In this document: positions 58,508 through 64,000 of the stretch, one piece after another
Layout of the letters: every line of letters begins with the position of its first letter
Numbering within the stretch: the first letter of the stretch is position 1
Assembly: GCA_043228905.1 (NCBI GenBank)
Contig: JBHGNT010000005.1
Location: forward strand, 6,448,001-6,512,000
Direction: 5' to 3'
Origin: Azolla caroliniana
Lineage: Eukaryota; Polypodiophyta
Length of the DNA stretch: 64,000 bases
The notes under the pieces: generated by a model
What the model saw: the letters and a program-made list of their open reading frames with translations, nothing else
Databases searched by the model: none
Told to the model about the DNA's origin: nothing
Position numbers and translations under genes: made by a program

Positions 58508-60012
58508 TGTTAGCTAATTAGCGGCTTCTCTTGTGTTTTTCTATGACCTTAGCTAAATAGTAAATACTTAACATGATAGCTAATTAACTACATCCTTGCT
58601 AATTAGCTATTCTTCCTAACTATGGTAGTAGCTAATTAGCTACCACTCTTGATACTGCTTAGTTAATTAGCTACTAAACTATATTGATAGTAGCTAATTA
58701 GCTATTCTACTTTAGTATGGTAGTAGCTAAATAGCTATTCTTCTTAGCTATGGCAATAACTAATTAGCTATCACTCTTGATAATGCTTAGCTAATTAGCT
58801 ACATCTTAGCTAAATAGCTATTCTTCTTTGCTATGGCAATAGCTAATTAGCTATCACTCTTGATACTGCTTAGGTAAATAACTATTCTTCTTAACTATGA
58901 CAGTAACTAATTAGCTATCACTCTTGATACTACTTAGCTAATTAGCTGCTAGACTATAGGTTGTCAGTAGCTAAATAGCTACCACTTAGCTAATTAGGTA
59001 TTCTACTTAAATATGGTTGTAGATAATTAGCTACATTGTAACTAATTAGCTACTACACTATAGGTTAGCAACAACTAATTAGCTACTACACTATAGGCTA
59101 GCAACAACTAATTAGCTACTACACTATAGGCTAGCAGAAGCTAATTAGCTATTCTACTTAAATATGGTAGTAGCACTACACTATAGGCTAGCATTAGCTA
59201 ATTAGCTACATCATAGCTAATTAGCTATTCTACTTAAATATGGTAGTAGCTAATTAGTGACGAGAAATATGCGGAATATTACTTGGCCACAACCGAGTCT
59301 CAGATCGTGTCGTTTCGAATCGAACACCGAGAATGGAAATAGAGGTGAATACACGTACACACAAATAATATGAGAGAGGGTACACAATATGTTAACGTGG
59401 AAAACCCTGAGAGGGAAAAAACCACGGGAGCCCACAAACTCCAAACTATCACTATGTAAGAGGAATACAACAGAGGAACACAGAGGCAACGACCTCGTGC
59501 TCACGATCTTTGCCTGACGACAGTTACAACAGAGACACACTTTGTATCTGTCTGTCTGTCTCTATTCCACTCTGTACAGTAGTTGCACCAACAACTATAT
59601 ACGATACTAATGACCAACAACAATAACACACTCTGTTTGCCCTAGGTCATATTTATACTAATATGACTTTAGGACTATTAACAGACATAGCCCCAATGGG
59701 CTCTCAGAAACATATTTCCATATATGTCCCTTCATCCGGTGAGAGGTTCTCACCAGGCCTGCATCATCCGGTTCTCACCGGGTCTTCCTTGCCGGGTACT
59801 CGTCATCCAGTTCTCATCGGGTCTTCCTTGCCGGGTAGTCGTCATCCCATCCGGAGGGACTGAAATCCTAACAATTAGCTACTACACTATATGCTAGCAA
59901 CATCTAATTAGCTATTCTACTTAAGTATGGTAGTAGCTAATTAGCTACTACACTAAAGGTTGGCATCTACTACACTACATTACTACCACTTAGCTAATTA
60001 GCTACATCTTCT
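58508..60012. repeat. Palindromic TAGCTAATTAGC array, right block
   Basis: Same palindromic unit as at 51208-52010, here with different spacers (CTACTACACTATAGGCTAGCA, TTCTACTTAAATATGGTAGT, ATCACTCTTGATA), giving higher-order units of about 40-75 bases. It is interrupted by the solo LTR at 59258-59873 and resumes at 59874. Confidence 0.95.
59258..59873 (-). repeat. Solo LTR of copia family A with ATTAG target duplication
   Basis: On the minus strand it begins TGTTAGGATTTCAGTCCCTC and ends TTTCTCGTCA. It shares its first ~400 bases with the LTR at 5658-6227, including CTCCGGATGGGA, the CCCGGTGAGAACCGGATG minisatellite, GGGACATAT and the TAGTATAAATATGAC TATA region. The 5 bases ATTAG flank it on both sides (59253-59257 and 59874-59878), a textbook target-site duplication taken from the palindrome array. 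No internal coding sequence remains, so it is the product of LTR-LTR recombination. Confidence 0.93.
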
Positions 60013-60196
60013 GCAACCTCGACTGCCATGAAACAGCTCGCCGTGCATAAGTCATTACATACCCGGACGTGGATCGGCTGGTATCCACATCAGCCGACAT
60101 ATCCGAGTCAGTATAACCTTCCAGTGTGGAGTTACCTGAACCGAAACGAAGACACACGTTCGAGGTGCCTTTTAGGTACCTGTAAAGAATCGGGTA
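60008..60196 (-). pseudogene. RNase H scrap of copia family A
   Basis: The minus strand encodes RYLKGTSNVCLRFGSGN, YTDSDMSADVDTSRSTSGYV and AVSWQSRLQK, closely matching element A at about 5115-5287. It is cut on the left where the palindrome array begins and on the right by the LTR of element B. Confidence 0.85.
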
Positions 60197-60640
60197 TGAT
60201 TCTTGTGCAACGGAAGAGATATGTGTTATGTGTATGTGTGAGAGGAAATAGAGGAGAGAAGAGAAAACACAAGATAGATAGATAGGAACACAATGAAGTA
60301 TTCAAGAAGAATATGTATATTCACAAGTAGAATAAGAGATACAAAAATGTAGCATTACAAGGAGTCACAACCGACTTTTTATGAAGTATGAGAAGGGTGC
60401 TTTATATATAGCCACCCTCTCTCTTCATTAACTAACTACAACAACCACTCTCTCTTGGGGAATGTGAAGGCTCATAGTCATGGGGAATATGTAACTCATT
60501 AGTTATGTGTTATAGTTTATGATTCTATGACACATAGTTAATGTGTAGAGAGTAGTGGTGTGACTCTTGACATTTGAGTAATCATAGATTCTCAAAAGGT
60601 GTGTTCACATGTTGCACTATGTTGAGCTTGATTCTCAACA
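60197..60640 (-). repeat. 3' LTR of copia element B
   Basis: On the minus strand it starts TGTTGAGAATCAAGC and ends GCACAAGAATCA (TG...CA ends, 444 bases). The polypurine tract precedes it at 60641-60653 (GCTTGAGGGGGTG). A TATA-like TATATATAAAGC lies near 60400-60411. It cuts into the family A scrap on its far side. Confidence 0.8.
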
Positions 60641-60653
60641 CACCCCCTCAAGC

Positions 60654-63600
60654 TCAAATTGGGTCAGTTCCTTTCGATTGATGTCCACTTCGGCTGGTGT
60701 CTGGTTCAGACGATCTCCGGTGTCCGATCGTGAATCCAAGGTCTGACATAAATTGTCGAAGCTTGTGGGCTCCTAGGGCCTTGGTGAAGATGTCGGTTGT
60801 CTGAAGATTCACGTTGATGTGTAGAAGATCGACATCTTTGGCCTGAACACACTCTCGAATGAAGTGGTAGTACAATTCGATATGCTTTGTGCATGCGTGG
60901 AACACCGGGTTCCGAGCCAGATATATACTGCTCATGTTGTCATAGTAAATGGGAGTCGGATCCTTGATGGGAACACCCAGATCCTTCAAAATCCTCTTGA
61001 GCCATCCTCTCGATCGTCGATCAACTCCGTAGCCGGCCCAGTCGACATCCGTGTACCCTTCGAGTCAAATTGGTGTGGCTGATATGTAAAGGATGCTGTA
61101 ATCCATTGTGCCTCTCACGTATCGTAATACTTGCTTAGCGCAATCGAAATGGATATCTCGCGTAGTTTGCATGAATTGGTTAAGGAGACCGACCGGATAG
61201 TTGAGGTGGGGTCGCATGATCGTGAGATAGATGAGGCTCATGATCAGTTGTTGATATTGAGTCTTCTCGCACTCGTCTATGCCGGAGTCGGCATCTAGTT
61301 TGAGGTTTCGATCGAGAGGGGTTGACACAGATTTGCACTTTGTCATCCCGAACTTGTATAATAAGTTGAGAATCTAGTGCCGTTGAGAGATCATAATGCC
61401 GGTCGGAATCCGAATTACTTCGATGCCTAGGAAGTAATGAAGTTCCTTCATGTCCGTCATCACGAATTTGTTGGAGAGGAGGGATATCACCTTGTTGATT
61501 TCGATTAAACTTTCTCCTCCAATGACTAGATCATTCATGTATAGAATGATGACAATCGAGCTTCTAGAGTCGTTTCGTACGTAGAGGGAGTAGTCGGATT
61601 TCAACATTCGAAATCCGATTTGATGAAGATATTGCGTAATCTTCGAATGCTAAGCACGCGGTGCTTGCTTGAGGCTGTAGAGTGGCTTCTTGAGTTGGCA
61701 TGCGGCTTTCGGATGAGTATGTGATTCGAAGCCGGGTGGTTGTTCCATGTATACTTCCTCTTCTAATTCGCCTTGAAGAAAGGCGTTCTTGACGTCCATC
61801 TGGTGGAGGTGCCACCCATTCGTCACTACGAGTGTGATCATGGTCCACACAATCGTCATCTTTGCCACTGGGGAAATGTCTCTTCGTAGTCGACTCCATG
61901 TGTCTGTGTGTATCCTTTTGCTATGAGTCGCGCTTTGTAGAGGTTTATAGAGCCGTCAGTGTTATACTTCACCTTGTAGATCCATCTGCAGCCAATCACC
62001 TTCTTGTGCGGTGAGTGGGAGACAAGATCTCATGTCTTGTTCCTGGAGAGTGCTTGCATCTCCTCATTCATCGCTTCAACCCATCTGGGGTTCTTCGCGG
62101 CTTCGGAAAATGTTTCCGGCTCCCGTACTGTCGCTACCTTCATCATAAAGGCATAATGGTACGCCATATAATCGATGTAGCCGAATCAGCTTAAGGGGTT
62201 CTTTTCACGGGTGGATCAGCAGAGTTTCTCGTTTGCGGATACTAAGGGCCCTTTCCTCGCTCCATTTTTCTAGATGTCAAGGCCTTTGAACTCACTATCG
62301 AGGGAGTGAGTCGATTCGTTTCCGTCGAAGTGATCGTCTTCATACTTTGACATTTTCACCTTCCCTTTGTCTAGCTTCGGACTCGGCCGAGATGTGTTTT
62401 GATTGCTTGGAGGCTCTTGTGGCCCAATAAGCCTTGTTGTAATCGGGCTTTCTTCAAACATGCGCGTGAGCCAATCTCCGGCTTCTATCTCTATTTCGGC
62501 GGATTCCGGGTGGAGCGGAATCGGAGTTGAAGTTGTCTCTAGTGCGTACCAAGATGCGGAATCGTCAAAAACGACGTCTCGACTAACTCGAGATTTTTGA
62601 GTTGAGGGGTTATAGCACTTGTACCCCTTTTGCTCCAGTGAGTTTCCTACGAGGATACATTTCTCCGACTTTGGGTCGAGCTTTTGTCGCTTCTCGTCGG
62701 GGATGCGCACGTACACAATGGAGCCGAATATCCGAACATGTCATAGGTCCGGCCTTCTCGTGCAGAGTAAGTTCGTGCACACTTGATGTCGTACACCAAT
62801 TCATGAGGTATACGACCGTGTTAGCCGCTTTTGCCCACCGGTAGGTGCTTTTCGTTCATCATGGCCCGTGCTACTTCAAGGATGTGCCGATTCTTTCGTT
62901 CAACTGTACACCGTTTTGCTGAGGTGTGTGTTGGCACGAGAATTCTTGTTGGATTCCTTCTTTTCAGAGATACGCCGTAAATTCGTCGGAGAAGTACTGT
63001 TTTCCTTGATCCGACCGAAGACATTGTACATGTCGGCCTGTGACTTTCTCGACTTCATTTTTAAACTTTTGGAAGTGTCCGAACACTTCGCTCTTTTGCC
63101 ACATGGGGTAGAGCCCGGAGAAGTCGTGGATGAAGGCCATGTAATATCAGCATCCGCCGAATGTAGCCATCTAAGTCGGACCCCATACATCGGAATGAAT
63201 TACGTCAAGTACGCCTTTGCTCATGTTCCGCTCCTTCGGAAATGGGTGCCGATGTTGCTTGCCGAATTGGCAAGCGGTACACACCTGCAATCTCTTTCTC
63301 TGTGAATGTCGGGAGCCTGATGACGACTCCTTTTGATTGCATTGCCTTGAGCTTTTAGAGGTTGATATGGCCAATCCGCTTGTGTCATAACTCTATGTCG
63401 GAATCATCTTTCGTGCCCTTTGCGAACATGGACGATTTCATCTTGTGCGAGTCGAGAATGAACATTCGGCCCTCTTTTTTGATGAAGCAACCACCTTGAT
63501 TAAATCGTACCTGCATCCCTTGCTCAACAATTTGGTTGACGGAGACCAAATTCTTCGTAATGGTTGGTACATGCAAGACATTCTTAATAAAATTTTGGTT

Positions 63601-64000
63601 ACCTTCTTTGCTGAATGGGACATTGCCGATGTGTCGAATCGGATGTGTAGTGTCGTCTTCGGTTTCGACATAGCGGGGCCGGTCCGGCTCTCGAAGTTCT
63701 CGGAACCATTCTTGATGAGATGTCATATGGTTTGAGGCACTGGAGTCGACGAACCATACGTCTTCCGGACTAGATGCACTATTCGAAGTAGAAGCTGACA
63801 TAGAATTTTCTCTATGTCTCATCACGAATATTCCTCCATGATCATCATAGTCGGAGTTGGTGGCGTAATTGGTGTGTTGTTGGCTTGTGGAAGCCGACTC
63901 GCGCATCTTCTTACGACACTCTTCTTTGTGGTGATCGATTTTTCTGCAATATCCGCATTCGACCGAGTTTTGTTGACTTGGACCAGAATGGAAGCTTCCC
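60654..64000 (-). pseudogene. Ty1/copia gag-pol polyprotein, element B (degraded)
   Basis: Reading the minus strand from the window edge: zinc knuckle ECGYCRKIDHHKEEC (63963-63915); protease-like WFVDSSASNHMTSH (DSSA where DSGA is usual); integrase zinc region CTACQFGKQHRHPFP and VLDVIHSDVWGPT; RT with MDVKNAFLQGELEEEVYMEQ, LKKPLYSLKQAPRA and YMNDLVIGGE; then LNYPVGLLNQFMQ and LRYVRGTMDYS; and RNase H with YYDNMSSIYLARNPVFHACT and TDIFTKALG, ending at TGA 60654. Many stops and frameshifts break it. The RT catalytic YVDD reads YMND. By family it copied and integrated the element; this copy cannot. Its orientation is opposite to element A at the left edge and its motif variants differ, so it is a separate family. 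Confidence 0.88.

Overview
This window is nuclear DNA from a land plant, almost certainly a flowering plant. The evidence is a plant-specific NAC transcription factor gene, plant-type GT-AG introns, a plant F-box/LRR gene, Ty1/copia and Ty3/gypsy-like LTR retrotransposons, LINE remnants with the plant zf-RVT domain, very AT-rich intergenic DNA and many long microsatellites. I cannot name the species. One run of 100 Ns (14851-14950) is an assembly gap.

There are only three host genes I can defend, all on the + strand. The first is an F-box/LRR-type gene whose 5' exon(s) are lost in or before the gap (14951-16625). The second is a complete three-exon gene for a 77-aa 4F5/SERF-like zinc-finger protein of the At2g23090/ZNF706 type (21132-23727). 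The third is a complete three-exon NAC gene for a 525-aa protein (43013-46043), with an unusual ~35-residue insertion in the NAC domain and tandem repeats in both introns.

The left edge (1-7375) is a nest of retroelements. A minus-strand gypsy-like element (gag plus candidate 5' LTR) sits inside the gag of a plus-strand copia element, here called family A. That element itself ends just before the polypurine tract and 3' LTR of a second copia element (C), and a LINE 3' fragment follows. The right edge (59258-64000) holds a minus-strand solo LTR of family A with a 5-bp target duplication, a family A RNase H scrap, and a degraded minus-strand copia element B that runs off the window. Two copies of a LINE 3' end in opposite orientation lie at 32.6-35.7 kb.

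The most unusual part is 49.1-60.0 kb. A decayed plus-strand gene there has the look of a cut-and-paste transposase of a family I cannot name. It is associated with arrays of a palindromic unit (TAGCTAATTAGCTA) inside its inferred intron and beyond its right end, with a 222-bp direct repeat around a 2.6-kb segment, and with antisense coiled-coil or basic ORFs. An 86-bp minisatellite lies just upstream. This is my best candidate for an undescribed mobile element. The remaining tens of kilobases are AT-rich intergenic DNA with short tandem duplications and microsatellites.
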